64,000 nt of DNA. It comes from Pomacea canaliculata (lineage: Eukaryota > Mollusca > Gastropoda > Architaenioglossa > Ampullariidae). This document shows, piece by piece, positions 1 to 13,000 of this stretch; position 1 is the stretch's first letter; each line of letters starts with the position of its first letter. Under the pieces are notes generated by a model, which worked only from the letters and a program-made list of their open reading frames with translations, searched no databases and was not told where the DNA came from. The DNA is taken from assembly GCF_003073045.1 (NCBI RefSeq), contig NC_037592.1, forward strand, positions 903,371-967,370. Direction: 5' to 3'. The translations under genes were made by a program, and so were the position numbers.

Positions 1-759
1 AGATTTCTCATTTTTTCAAAATGTCTCATGCAAAATAACATGCATAAAAAAAACTTGTGAACTTTAAGTTTAAAGCAGCATCTAAAAACTGAGTGATGCC
101 AGTGTGTCATGAAAATCTTGGTTGTGTAAGTTATGAATGTGCAAGAATCTTTATTCAGGATGGTGGAGTGAGAAAAACACTCTGTTGAAGACATATTAGT
201 TCTATTGAGGACAGGCTAGCTCCATTGAAGATGCTAGCTCTTGACCATTTCCTTGAATTGCTTGTAGCAAATCGCCTGAACTCCAGAGTAAGAATTGGCA
301 TTGCCAGCTTTCAGTCTCTTTTTTCCAATTTATAAACTAGTCAGGGAATGAGTCCTTTTATTTTTACTGTTATTATTGTATGCTTTTCCTGTTTTCTGTT
401 AGTGTAATTAAATACAGTCTATGGTCCAGGACATAGTCAAATACAACATGTAGTCCAGTACAATGTATTGTCAAATACAAGGATGAATCAGATAAATATT
501 TTTCTGACAAGAAAACTGCTCTCTTAAATTTTTGAATTACGCAAAACCTCCTGGCATGCATGCCTCATAAAAATCCTGAGGTGAATGAAGAAAGAATCAG
601 AAGTATAAAAGTGTGGGTTTGTTTGAAGCATTAATATATATGCAGAAGGAATCCTATAGATTAAGAAAGAATAAAACACATTATAGAATGTGCTTAACTG
701 AGACATCAAGTTACAAGTCCCCATGACCTTACCACTTTCTTTTCTATCTTGGACACCAG
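1..759 (+). other. vinculin intron, no exon recognised
   Basis: AT-rich sequence upstream of microexon A. Short open frames on the minus strand (373-561, 524-724) resemble no family I know and read as chance. The rest of the vinculin coding sequence must lie beyond the left edge. Confidence 0.6.
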
Positions 760-798
760 AACCTATTCCTGCTCCAGATGGCAGTGAGATTGCCGTTG
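760..798 (+). other. VCL: vinculin microexon A (39 nt, phase 1-1)
   Basis: Flanked by acceptor ACCAG (AG 758-759) and donor GTAAATG (GT 799-800). With the split codons it encodes [14 protein letters not shown], a proline-rich acidic insert placed just before the last tail helix. Its length is a multiple of three and its phase is symmetric, so it can be included or skipped without a frameshift. It is the near-twin of microexon B 1.2 kb downstream. Confidence 0.85.
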
Positions 799-3700
799 GT
801 AAATGTGCACAGTATGATATTTGTGGAATGGTTCTGCAGCTTCATATATTGCCTGCAGGGTGGTTTTGCAAATGGTGCTTCTTGTGGTTGATCAGTGGCA
901 TGGTGTCAATGCTGTTACAAGCAGTACAGCTAGAACAATGCAGATAGTGGTTGTGATTGATCAGTGGCATGGTGTCAATGCTGTTACAAGCAGTACAGCT
1001 AGAACTATGCATGAGTCATTTCCATCACACCCTGTTTGTGGAGAACTTCAAAGTTGAACAAATCCCTTCTGTTAACATACCAAACCTGGTAATTTTACTG
1101 TGTAATACTGACTGCTTTTGTCTCAACATGAAGTATTGAGTAGGTACTGCATCTGGCTACATATCCATTGGATCATCTTCATCATGGTCAAATCATTGTT
1201 GCAGTATTTTTAAAATTTGGTTTTATTGTCTTTAATGAGACTATCTTTATTTCATGATGGGCTGTTGTCTTTAATGAGACTATCTTTACTTAGTAAACTG
1301 TCATACAGCATTGGGAGAACACAGAAATACTAAGTGCAGAAAGCAAAGAACATGGCAGGGACTAATGAAAATGTTGATATCATCCAGTGAATGCCTGTCA
1401 GTATACAGTCAGAGTATTTGAGACATGCTAAATAAACTACTGCCAGAAGAGAGTCAAAAATTAATTTGTCACAGATTCTGTGTGTTTGTGCCTATATCCA
1501 GTAAGAGTGTTCTATGTTTCTTCTTGACTGGAATTTATGCCTTTTGGGAATGGTTGGAATAGTTGCCGATCTTGTTCTACCATGGTGCTCAGAGTTATTC
1601 TACTCGCAGACAGACGGGTCTTACAGCTTGTTACTGTCTCTACAAGTTGTAGACTTTTCAAATGTCTGCATTCTCATGTTTACCAATGAAGTAGCCACCA
1701 AGTTTGTTATGCATAGTTGTTGCCTTGTATTCTTTCTTGTATATTCCATAACTGTCTTTTAATTTTCGTATTTGTATTATTGGTTATAATGTCATTTTTT
1801 ACATTTGCTTAATTAAGTGTCTGTGTTATTGTTTTAATGTTATCGTCATGCCTTATAGCATTTGATGGTTGGTCAGGGTCTAATCAGACAGTGTTTATTC
1901 GTTTGACATGATGATCTTGTAAAAAAATGTTTCAAGAGCATGTTGACTTGGGTGTCAGTCTACTTTGAATTACCTTACAAACACACTTCCATCAACATTT
2001 AGAGCCTGTACCAGCACCAGACGGAAGTGAAATAGCCTGTGGTAAATGGCTTCATTTTTTTGAATACTACTGTTTGATACCAACGTGTGGCATGAATTGA
2101 CCACTATAGTAGCTTTCTAACCAGGGATAATAAATGTTGTGGACCAACTCACATCATCGCCAGTGCTTAACACTCACATATCAAGTTTTTTGCACTACAC
2201 CCTTACAACATGTGCCTACAGTAAGCGTAACTGATTTCAGCTAAACTTCTTGTTGTGAGCATCTTATGAATAAAGATAGCTTGTGCATTCTAATCTTGTT
2301 GAACACTCAGTCCACTAGACCTACCCTTTGTCTCATGTATTGTGTACCCTCATGCCTTGGTGCTATTGATGTTGTAAGCTGTGAGTGGCAATCACTTACA
2401 TCATGACATCCATCTCAGGTCGTGCTTGCTTTGTTTTCCTGTCATTTTAAAGAGTCCATTGAGCTGACCTCCATGCTGCGAGTTATATCATCATCCACAA
2501 TAAAGTACCCTACGTCTGTTTTGGGTTGTTTTCAAGAATCATTGATATAACCTAAAAAGCACGTTAGGATCCGACTGGGGTACCATGCTCAAATGTTGTA
2601 AAATATGTAAAATAACAGGTTGTTATGGATCTTGGCAGGAACAGAATATATATGAAATGCCATGTGTACAAACTAAATTCATGTTTTCTGGTGTCCTGTA
2701 ATAATAATCATGATGATGAATATTTGTACACACATACTTTCCCCTGATGAGGAGCTCAAGGCATTTAAACAACAACAAAAACCATAAATTCATTGAACCC
2801 AAACACTTTATTCCTTTCATACATGTAAATGTGCATAGCAATTGACAAAAACAAATGTAAATACATCCACACACACGTAAACCATATGCACACATGTCAA
2901 TAAATTTATCACATTCAGACACCTTTGTCCAACCGTAGGTAAGATTTAGGGTTAGCCATACATTCAAACATTCATACCAGTTGCAAAATATAAAAAATAA
3001 GGAAAATATAAGGAGCTTAGCACTGTAGGAAGAGATGGGTTTCTTCACAGACTGTCTCAAGGGACCTGTACAGGAAAAACTTTTAATTTCCCACAACACA
3101 AGGCTACTGGTCAGGGCAGGCATAGATTTTGTAATATGAGGATTACTTTGGACAATCACTTATTTGGAGACCATGTCTTAGACATTAGACTAACTAGTTG
3201 CACTGCAGGCACACACACACACTTAAAAGAAACTGGAGTACCCAGAGGAAACCAATGGTCAACCTTATCAACAGGTATCACATTGAGAGGGAGCCAGGGA
3301 GGTATCTGGCAGCCAAGATAGGAGTTCACAACATGTCATTGTCACTATCATGGTGCCACTATGCCACCTAATGCCCCCCACTTATTCGACTCACACTTCA
3401 CAGTCAGCAGCACCAGCCATTATTTTGCATTAAACAACTTTATTTTCAGAATAAGTTTGCATGCTTTTTATTTTTTTTATTTATACATATGCATGATCGG
3501 TGCAATGTGTTTCTAGTGTGTGGTGGATGTGACTCTAATACAAACTGTGTGGTCAGGATGTAACAGCAGCAGAGTTTCAAGCAGGAGAGCAAGTGTGTGC
3601 TGTAGCAAATGACCAGATTATGAAATCAGCTTGCATGTAGAGTTGTGAGTGCTGGTTACTTGATATAAAGAACATGTGCATGTAGTGCCTGTTTTTACTG

Positions 3701-6700
3701 CATGGTAAGATTCACAAAATGTTTTCATATGTTTGATGGTTGCTGCTGTGGAACTGGGGTACAGTGTCAAGTGAGTTTTTGAAAATAACCCATCCCCATA
3801 CCCTCGCTACAAACACACTTCATTCTTTCCTCATGTTTCCTGCTTTATTCTTTCCTCCTCTCGGCAGCTGTTGCATCATGGGAACAGTCATCTCATCTTG
3901 TGCTATGAACACTACAGACTACAGACTTGTTCTCTACACAGAGCACCTCATACCTTGTAGTTTTCCTTAACCTCCCTTTACATACACTGCCCTCCCAGAC
4001 AGCACAATGTACAAAGTTAGAGTCTCCCTTTTTACTTATATCACATATTCAGACAGAACATAAAAAGTGTGATTAAAAATAACTCACAGATACACACAGA
4101 GAGCTGTCTTTACCTCTCACGCTACATGAGCCTGGTTGCATCCCGCAGCCCAGACCACTGCCCAAAATACAGCGTGTTTCATAAATTATGCAGTTTTTTA
4201 ATTTCACATGATTTTTTGTTGTTTGAAGCTTGTGAACACTGCTCCTATCATTTTCATTACCCATTTTCACTCAGAAGACCATTTGTCGTTTTTTCATTTT
4301 GTAGCCATGAAGCAGTTCGGTATTGAGCAACTCTGCGAAAGAGTTATCGTTAATTTCAACAATTTGATGATTGCCCACAAAGAAAGTGGAGGTGGAAATA
4401 TTCTCGATATCATTTTTCATTATTATAAGCCACTTACTACTCAATCTCACTCTTGATCCGATTAATCTTTTGCTAACGACACTCAACTGTATAACAACTT
4501 TTCTCCTTTTCAAGCACACACTGCTGTCTTTATGCTGATATTAGACTATAGATGACCCACAACAAGCTAAAATTAAATGACAAACAAACAGAAGCTTTTA
4601 TTTTTTTCCAAGATTAGAGCCAGAGTTTACCCTTCACTGCCTGCCTCTGGGTAGGAGATGCTGATGTTCCTTTTGTTACTTCAGCACGTAACTTGGGTTA
4701 CATAATGTCTGCTTACATGTCTCATGATGAACATGTTTCTCACAACTCTCTTCTTGCTGGCTGTCCACAGTACCTCATCCACAAGCTTTAGAAAGTCCAG
4801 AACTTGGCTGCTCGTCTCGTTTACCGAACTTGCAAATGTGAACATTCACACCACTTCTTCACTCTCTTCATTGGCTACCAGTTAAAGCTACCATTGACTA
4901 CAAGCTCTCAACTCTATGCTATGGATTCTTTGAAGGCTCCCTCCCCCCACTACTATACTGACATCTTGTCTGTCCACATCCTGCCCCAAGCCTTGGCTCC
5001 TCATCATCCCGCGCATTCTGTCCTCCCTCTCACAAAGACACATACGGACAACAGACATCCTCCCTCTGTGCTGCTAAGCAGTGAAACTCTCTTCCTTATC
5101 ACATCCACCACTCGGACTACAAGGCTACATTCACACGCTCTGTGAACACATATCTGTTTACAAAGTACTAACCCTGAATTACTATCTTAACTCCCGGGCA
5201 ATACTGTCTGTCATGTTAACTGTCATGTAATGACTCCATCTTATACCGGTTATAGTATCTACATCCCTTCATCATTGCTTTATGTTTTGTGGTGACATGT
5301 ATCACATTGTCCAGTATCTGTTCATTTATCATTGCTGTTCTGCACATTGAGTGCAATCTATCTTGTTCTTGGCACTATGCATTATAAATACCCATCATTA
5401 CTATTACTACATCAAAGTACATTTGAGTTTGGCTGATTTATTGCATTTTTTAAAACTGCATACTTTATGAAACACCCTATAGTTACATGAAGCGGTGTTT
5501 TTATGTATTCATGTACATCTTGAACCTACAGATAGGCCTTTTTTGCATTGAGCATGCATTATAGTAGAAGCAAGGGGAACATGTATGTGCTTGAAGAAAG
5601 ATACATGCGTCACTGAGGAGTTGATGTCAATCCTTTGACATACTAACAGCAGATGTATTAAAGATTTTGGTTGAAAATTAGTATCGTCTGTTTTTAACGA
5701 TTGAATACTCATTATGTGAATAATTTCACTAATTTCTTGATTGCTAAATAGGCAAGAATGAAAACTACCTGCAATCGTCAATGATGTGTTGAAGCATATG
5801 CCTGTTTGAATAACATCTAGTTATTAAGCTAATTAAGAGGGACATTTAGTGTCATTAGCTGTGTTTATTATCATCTTTAAGTGTAAGGGAGCTTGATAGT
5901 GCTTTGAAATAAGTAGATTTTAAGTTGTCTTTTGTTTTTTTTTGTTTCTTTTCAAATTTTAGAGTTAATATTTAATTATCATACAGTTAATACTTAATGA
6001 TCATATAAAGGGTATTTCAGAGTTTTTAAACTTTACCCTAGCTTCTTGAATTTGTCATTAATTGGGTCAAGTATTTCCCTGCTTTTTCGAAAAGGAATAA
6101 TTCCTTTAATGTTTGAAAGCTAGCTATATTCACTCTTGTAGTGTTTAACAGTTATAAACTTGATGACAGAAAAGATATGTTTTATGAAGGAACCTTATAT
6201 ATATTATTTTTTTGCAGAAATTGTGTTGTACAGAAACTGATGACATTGATTTGTACTGTTATCTAAACATACAGAACCACAAGAGAATATAATAAAATTG
6301 CACAGAGAAAACCAATGTTTGATTAGCTAAACTGGACAGATAGGTCAGGATCACACACATCCGGTCTTGTGTGCAAACACGCACCTTGTAGCAGCACATA
6401 CCATCAGACATCAGCAGGTGACTGTACTTGTAGCAGCACATACTATCAGACATCAGCAGATGATTATACTTGTAAAATTACATACCAACATGCCTCAGCT
6501 GGTGATTATACTTGTAGCAGTACATACCATCATACCTCAGCTGGTGATTATACTTGTAACAGCACATACTGTCAGACATCAGTATGACTGTTCTTGTGAT
6601 TGCATTATACAACATCTGTGACAGACCCCAAGAAATATAATCCTGATGCTGTCTTAATCCCTGTAGCAGAAACTTCAGCCTGTGACTGAATGTTCTGTCA

Positions 6701-7017
6701 TTTAAGATTCCTTAATACCTGCAGAAGTGTGTAGCTGACCTATGAGCCAACTTTTACAACAGTGTCATTCCACTTGTTCAGTACTGTTATACTTTTGACT
6801 GTTGACCATGCACTGAGTCATGCTCACTCTTGGCACATCATCGTGTGCAGGTTCAGAGGAGGACCAGGAAGCCACTGAGATGCTGGTGGGCAATGCGCAG
6901 AACCTCATGCAAGCTGTGAAAGAGACAGTGCGCAGTGCCGAGGCCGCCTCCATCAAGATAAGAGTTGATTCCGGCTACACCATTCGCTGGCAGCGCAAGC
7001 GTCCCTGGTACACATAA
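760..7017 (+). CDS. VCL: vinculin, 3' end (three coding exons, gene starts upstream)
   Basis: Vinculin links talin and cadherin-catenin complexes to F-actin at adhesion sites. Only the extreme C-terminus is in the window. The terminal exon, 6851-7017 (acceptor GTGCAG, stop TAA 7015-7017), encodes the final helix and C-terminal arm of the vinculin tail. Diagnostic pieces are [30 protein letters not shown] and the last residues [11 protein letters not shown]; the basic, aromatic end is typical of the tail's lipid- and actin-binding arm. Upstream are two 39-nt exons, 760-798 and 2003-2041, both phase 1-1 and both joining in frame to the terminal exon (G + GT = Gly, then SEEDQ). No other vinculin exon is visible, so the head and most of the tail lie to the left. 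Identity is very secure from the tail sequence; use of the microexons is inferred from splice sites and frame. Confidence 0.95.
888..1010 (+). repeat. 69-bp tandem duplication just after vinculin microexon A
   Basis: The segment starting TTGATCAGTGGCATGG at 888 is repeated from 957 with a 69-bp period; the two copies are nearly identical over at least 48 bp (TGTCAATGCTGTTACAAGCA in both). It lies 90 bp downstream of the microexon A donor. A smaller direct repeat (TTGTCTTTAATGAGACTATC) follows at about 1225-1290. Confidence 0.85.
2003..2041 (+). other. VCL: vinculin microexon B (39 nt, duplicate of A)
   Basis: Acceptor TTTAG (AG 2001-2002), donor GTAAATG (GT 2042-2043), the same seven-base donor as microexon A. 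It encodes [14 protein letters not shown], differing from A at two residues (I to V, V to C) although many codons differ silently (for example CCT/CCA and GAG/GAA). That pattern suggests purifying selection on the peptide after the duplication. Same phase 1-1 as A. Confidence 0.85.
2740..3330 (-). repeat. degenerate SINE-like repeat (minus orientation)
   Basis: At 3229-3255 the plus strand reads CTGGAGTACCCAGAGGAAAC, the reverse complement of the core seen in the tRNA-type SINE at 58858-59059 (TCTCCAGGTACTCCG). The other edge, 2745-2768 (GAGGAGCTCAAGGCATTT), matches in reverse complement a segment at about 10180-10196, so both ends are repeated elsewhere in the window. The 178-codon minus-strand open frame at 2623-3159 resembles no known protein. 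Confidence 0.45.
4170..5479. mobile_element. TIR DNA transposon interrupted by a CR1-like LINE
   Basis: The left end (CAGCGTGTTTCATAAATTAT from 4170) and right end (reverse complement TAGGGTGTTTCATAAAGTAT reading back from 5479) form imperfect inverted repeats of about 30 bp that both continue into GCAGTTTT. TA dinucleotides abut both ends (4168-4169 and 5480-5481), as for Tc1/mariner-like elements. Most of the interior is a LINE (separate entry), so no transposase can be read with confidence. It lies in the vinculin intron between microexon B and the terminal exon. Confidence 0.6.
4450..5412 (+). mobile_element. CR1-like LINE, 5'-truncated reverse transcriptase and 3' UTR
   Basis: With frameshifts it reads a reverse transcriptase palm and thumb: [15 protein letters not shown] near 4475 (degraded FADDTQLY), [10 protein letters not shown] near 4550, then [12 protein letters not shown] and a run to YQLKLPLT at 4795-4900. 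The 3' UTR ends near 5412 in a CATTACTATTACTAC-like tail. The organisation matches the CR1-like copies at 44570-45540 and 50645-51725. Decayed and non-functional. Confidence 0.75.
6385..6595 (+). repeat. 42-bp tandem repeat, five copies
   Basis: Period 42 bp (for example CTTGTAGCAGCACATACCAT), about five diverged copies. Because 42 is a multiple of three, two forward frames stay open through the array, giving repeats such as [14 protein letters not shown]. It sits 255 bp upstream of the vinculin terminal exon, inside the intron. Probably not coding. Confidence 0.85.
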
Positions 7018-10000
7018 ATGTCACGCTGCAAGACAACAGGTGTTGATCCGTCACACCTGATTACCATGCATGGTGCTATTTGAGGCTCAGGATAGACAGT
7101 GACAAGGGCAGAATGAGTTAGTTATTACAGGTTTCAAAAAATGGGAAAAGTTATATTCATAAACAGTTGTCAGATGTTTTCTGCAGGCCAACTTCCAAAT
7201 TGAGATAGTCATGTGAGAGAGATGCATTCAAGTTCTTTAGGTGAAAAAATAACTGGGTCATAGTAACAGTCTGACCATGCAGTGACTTCAGTCTGACCAT
7301 TATAATGGATTCAGTATTGACATCTCCAGCTCAGCAACAGTAAATGTCATTCAGCTGGAGCGAATGTGCCAGTGACATCACAGCAGTTGCATGATCTCTG
7401 GCCATCTTAGGCACATGTGTGACATGGCAGTTGTCAAACATGTTACGTGTCATATCTGACACACTCATATTCTCTGAGAGAATTTGCTGTACTGGCATGG
7501 TCAGGGTAGCTCCTGCACAGCAGCCACTGTCAGAATTCTAGCAGACACTTTCACGATAGTGCACACGCTTCTGTTATGTCATGTCCATGTAGATCTAAGA
7601 GGGTGAGTAGGAAATAAATGCCTGACATTTCAGGACAACAAGAGACTTTACTGACTAGTGCCAAAACCTGACACATTGTGACGTCACTGTACTGAAGAGT
7701 ATTTTAGTCTTGTTGATATTGGTCATGTTCTTCTTGTAGATTTACTTCAAATATTACTCTACCTGAGACCCCAACAGCAGGTTTTACTTGGGATCTGAAC
7801 AAAGATTTCAGCTTTGTGCAATGTTTTTTTATGCTTCACTAAACAGAATGTTCTAGCTACTAAGTATTTCATTTGACTGCCATCTTCTGGCCTCTGCCTT
7901 ATCCCAGCTACAGGAAAGCCTAACCTACAACAATTAGATGTTGTGGCTTATTCCAGCTATAGGTCATCTCTTGGCATGTAATGGCTTACCTAGACTATCT
8001 TTACTTTTTTCTTTGGTTTTCCCCACCTTTTAATGACGCTTGACATGAATTGAATGCTCTCTTGTACAGTCTTCACTGCCCCATACAGTTTGCACTGATG
8101 GCAAACTGGTCTTGGCCATATCTCGTGAAAGATTGGAGACTTTGCAGGATGTATTCTGCAATCTATTTCTCCACAGATGGGCAGCTGGGGGCTTGTGGTA
8201 GGCAGCACATGACAGTTTTTTGTTCAGTTGGGGATTAGCCTGTACCTGAAAGCAACAAAATTTCCCTTTTGAAATATCCTTTGCTTTGAAAGAATGCTCA
8301 AAGGGGAAGGGAATCCTATGTCTGCTTTACAAAAATGTTTGCCTTACCTCTGTTTAATCTCTCAATTGTAGATCTTCAGTGCAATAGTTTGTTTTTATTG
8401 TGTAGTTAACAGTGTCTCAGTTTGTTGAGAAACTTTGTTGAGAAACTTTTGATGTTATAAATTGAACTTGTCAGTGCTGTCAAAGATTGGGGTGGTTTTT
8501 CTTTATTTAAGGGTCACACTGTTCTGTGACTTCGTAAACAGTCATTGATGTGCTTTTGTTTACGGAGGTTGCTAGACATGAAATTGTGTTCATCTTTGCA
8601 TCTGTCTGGACAATTCTTGAGTGGTCTGTCTGGTCCTGCCTCATCCTGATTTGTGATATAGATATTTAAATGATCTTCCCATCTCTTTAGCTTACTTACC
8701 AATGGGCATTTATTCGTTCTTATATTTATGTGGCCTTATGTTAGCATTATCTTCTGAATGTTTGTGTGAGTAACTCTGCACCTCTGCATTATCTTGATTG
8801 CTAAATAACTGCTGTCACTAAATGGCAGTGTGCAGCAGGTAGCCAGCCCAGAGACTGCAAGGTTGTCAATTGATCTACCACACAGCGTAAGGTTATTAAG
8901 GTTTTATCATGGCTGTCGAGTATGATCTACCTAGGAGCTTTTTGAAGAAATTTGAGCACTTCCAATAGATGAGGTCTTACACTGGACTGCAGTGAGACTG
9001 ACACATGAGAAACAAAGCAGTTACAGCCAGTAGATAGTGCCCACATTTGGCTGTTATAGCCAGAAGATAGTGCCTGCATTTGGCTAGTAGGTGCCACATC
9101 TTACTGTTACAGCCAAGATATGTTTCTATGTCTTAGCCAGATCTTCAGAAAATATAACAGCAAGTCAAGATAACTTGCAAAGCCAGCTACAGATGACTAG
9201 TTTTGACAAGTTATTTGTTCACACCTTGTTTGATTGATCTAGGTTTTTGAGTGGGTTTTTTTTTCATCAAAAAATATATAAGTTGATGAAAAGAGGAGGA
9301 AACATGGGTTGCTACTAGCAGAATAGAAAGAGGGCATAGTGCGCTCTAAAGTGGAGCAAGTGTTGCTGCTAGCAACGAAACAAGAGGGACTGGTCTTGTA
9401 GAAAGTGGATGCAAGTAGAACATACTTGTCATGTTGGTGAGGTGTGACCTCACAAGCCATTGAACACTGTAATAATAGTTTTTTGTTTTTTGGGTTTTTT
9501 TTTAACTTTTGGGATGCAGGGACAATTTAACCATCATGACTGAAGTGTTCGACAAACCACCCACCATTGCAGCCTTTTAATATATATATGGCAAAGAAGC
9601 TTTTATATAATTATGGTCTTGAGTATTTATATCTTTATTAAGAGCTGTATGCATATCATGAGTTTACCATAGTTAACAGAACTTTGCATTTATCAAGTAA
9701 GATAGATTTAACAGTTGTGGGCAGGTTCTGTGGCAAATGCTATTGTATGCAATGGCATGCCTGAGTTGCCAGAAGTGACCTGCATCCTCCTGCAGTATCT
9801 GCCGGCTGAATATGTCTAGATGTCAGAGTTGTGTTTTTAAACCAGAAATATTGCATTTGCTGTAGCATAGAATAGATTATACACCTCACTGAATAAGTGG
9901 ATCTTTATATTAATGCGGATGTTCATGACTGTGGAGGGATGTTTTGTACCCACTGACTGACAGTCACATCTTAGTGTATTATTAGACATAGAGTAGAATG

Positions 10001-13000
10001 CATGTTATCAATATTATTTTTTCTATAATGTATATACAAATGCATACTCTCCAATAAACTGTGATGCTCTTGTGCAGCAAGGAGAATGTCATTTACTTTC
10101 ATTTCATTTGACAGTTTCAGAAATCCAATCTCTGTACCAGCTCCAACAGTCACACCCACCCAAATTTTAAAACTTTTTTTTAAATGCCTTGAGCTCCCTC
10201 ATTGGGAGGGGAGGGGATATATATATAGTTAAATATTTATTAATTTTGCTATCATAGATGAAGTAAATTTTTTATGATCAAGTGTGCCCTTGGGTTTGTT
10301 GCCATACTGTACAAATCTGCTCTTACAAAACAAAAACACTGGAGTTGCTTAATATACACCAGACTGTATTGCCAAGTGGAGAGACAATGGAATTTAAAGC
10401 AAGTCTACAAAGGCAAGGCAAAGATGATACATTACAAGTTGATAATAATAAAGTGTGATTTATTTAGTACATAATCAGGCTCACAAAGGAGTATGCTCTC
10501 AGCGGTTAAGACATGGACAGAATATGAAGGATGGAAGGAGAAACAACTATGCTAACATAATAAAAGACAAGCATAGAAGACAAAGAGGAATTGGGAAACC
10601 GCAAGGATGCATAAATCTACAGAGGAAGACCAGCAGGTGCCCAAATGACCATAATCACAACTACTGACAACTATGTTGATTGGTGTAAGGAGTAATGATA
10701 AAAGCTTATTCAACTTGGAAACTTACCCTTCTTGGATAACTATTTTTTCTGCATAATTAATTGCAACTCTATGAATGTGGATGAAAGGTTAGATGACTGT
10801 AACCACTGCATTCATAAGATGTATGTAGGCTACATTCATCTGAACGAAGGACATGTTCAATATAACTATAATTGCCATTATCTGAGAACCAGGTTGATAC
10901 ATTTCTCTGCAAGGGTCATGAAAGTACAATTCTATTTGCTTGTATGCTACAATGTCAGGCTCACATGAGTTGCATTTGTGTGGCAAAAAATTCAATTTTT
11001 TAAAGTGCTAATATTCAGCATAAACAAAAAATAATGTTAAAACATAGGAATCAAAATATCCAGATGTTTGGCATGACAATTGATATTAAAAATATGCTTT
11101 GCCAGGTATTTGACAGAAACACATGCTAACAGATGCACCAAGAAGTTAATGTTACTTGATGTGACAAATATGTCCAGATACAGTCTATGCCATATCAACT
11201 ATTACAGAATAACCTGGTGGTGGAGAAACAGCAACTGGGAAATCTGTATCAATAAAACATACTGTAACTCACATCAAGAATCTATATCAATGAAACAAAT
11301 AGTAGCTCACATCAAGAATCAAGGGGGAAATATTAACATTTGTAACAACCAAGAATATTTTTACATGCAGCAATGAAGAGGCCCGCATACCATCAAGTGA
11401 TGTAAAAAATGTGGCAAAGATCAAAGAAACTTATTTCAAATGCCAGCCAGCACCCTGCAAATCTGCCATGCAACTTGCTGCTATACTTGTGTTTCTATTG
11501 CCAGCCCACAGACTTTAGTTCCCATGTCCCAGCTGCTCACCCCACAGCGTCTCACATCTACATGTACCTAACTGCCACAACTCAATGTTTCATATCATCA
11601 GTTCTCAATCTATCGTAAATGACCACTCCCACTGCATTCTAAAGTGCACAAAGACAACTCACAAATACATGTGAGGACAGAGAACATCTGATGCTTTCGA
11701 AACATGGTCAGACAGTTTTTTGTGAGAAGCCTCCAAGATAACATCACTATTCTACCTTGTCAGGGGCAGAATTTTGATCTCCACATTTCCCAAATGGCTA
11801 TACAACATCAGTGCGAGGTCACAGCACATTTTTCAAACCAGTGATCACCATGATGATTAGAAGGTGAAACACCAACTGTGCCAAAGATAAGTTTTTTCCA
11901 CTAACAGTCTGAATGCAACAAGTCTAGAAATATATGATGAAAAGCTGATGTCAAAAAGCTGGAGGCAAAGATAATACCACTAACAGAATTTTTCACACTG
12001 CCAAAGACAACTCGCCACATAGCCAGCAAATAAGCTACAACAATGGTGGCCAACAGGAGAGAACTGAGCATTGTGGATAAGAACTTGACTAGCTGCCTTG
12101 GGTAACTGGGAAGGTCATCAACACTCCACATGAAGATGGTTAATGAAGCTATGATGAAACTCAAAACTCCACGTGAAAATGGTAAATGCAGCTGTGGTGG
12201 AAATCAAAACTCCATGTGAAAATGGTAAATGCAGCTGTGGTGAAAGCTGAAACTAAACAGCAAATGCTGATTGATGAAAGTCAAAACTCAAAACGAAGAT
12301 ATCAGCTATGATGAAGGTCATTAACACTTCTCATGACAATGGTTGACAGCTGTGAACCCCTGACAAACCAAGCAAACAGAGTTAGAATGTCTTTAGTTTT
12401 CATGTAGAATAAAGTTTTATGACAAACTATATAGCAGAACAAGTCATCATTAACTTCCCTGACATTTTTCTAGCAGAACAAATCATCAGCTGTTATGACA
12501 GAACATTCTAACAGCAAAGTATTAACTGTCATGACAGAGCAATCTGCAACAGTTATGACAGCAACCATTTTTACAACTTTATGACAGACCAATCTAACAG
12601 AACAGATCATGCACTGTAATGTCAAAACTTCCCAGCATACAGAGGGTTCAGTGCAAGAAGTCACACAGCTTGACAGACACAGACAGCTCATCAAAAAATA
12701 TGGTTTTCTCCACTCTCTTCTGCCTCAAAGCTGAGATATGGCATTCAAACATCTATGCTAGCACATGTTCACACGCCTTAGTCAGAGAAATTTAAATATT
12801 TCAGTTTTCAAACTTTGTACAGGCTGACTCTTCTAGATGAACATTTCTGCGTTCAGTGCACACTCAAGCTCTGCAGGTCACATTCATGTGAAGATGCAAT
12901 AATGGAAATTAAACTGTATGTTCAGGGTAACGCAAAGTAATGACTATGGACTTGTATTTCCAGAGACATTCTAAGGGTAGCTGTAGCAAAAATTGACAAA

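Noticed and set aside
2623..3159. 178-codon minus-strand open frame in vinculin intron
   Set aside because: Low-complexity, Cys/Leu-rich content with no recognisable motif; overlaps a SINE-like repeat.
11901..12164. Hydrophobic 87-codon minus-strand frame that looks like membrane segments
   Set aside because: No family resemblance and no splice sites; it lies beyond the candidate TMEM41B polyadenylation signal. AT-rich DNA readily gives such frames.
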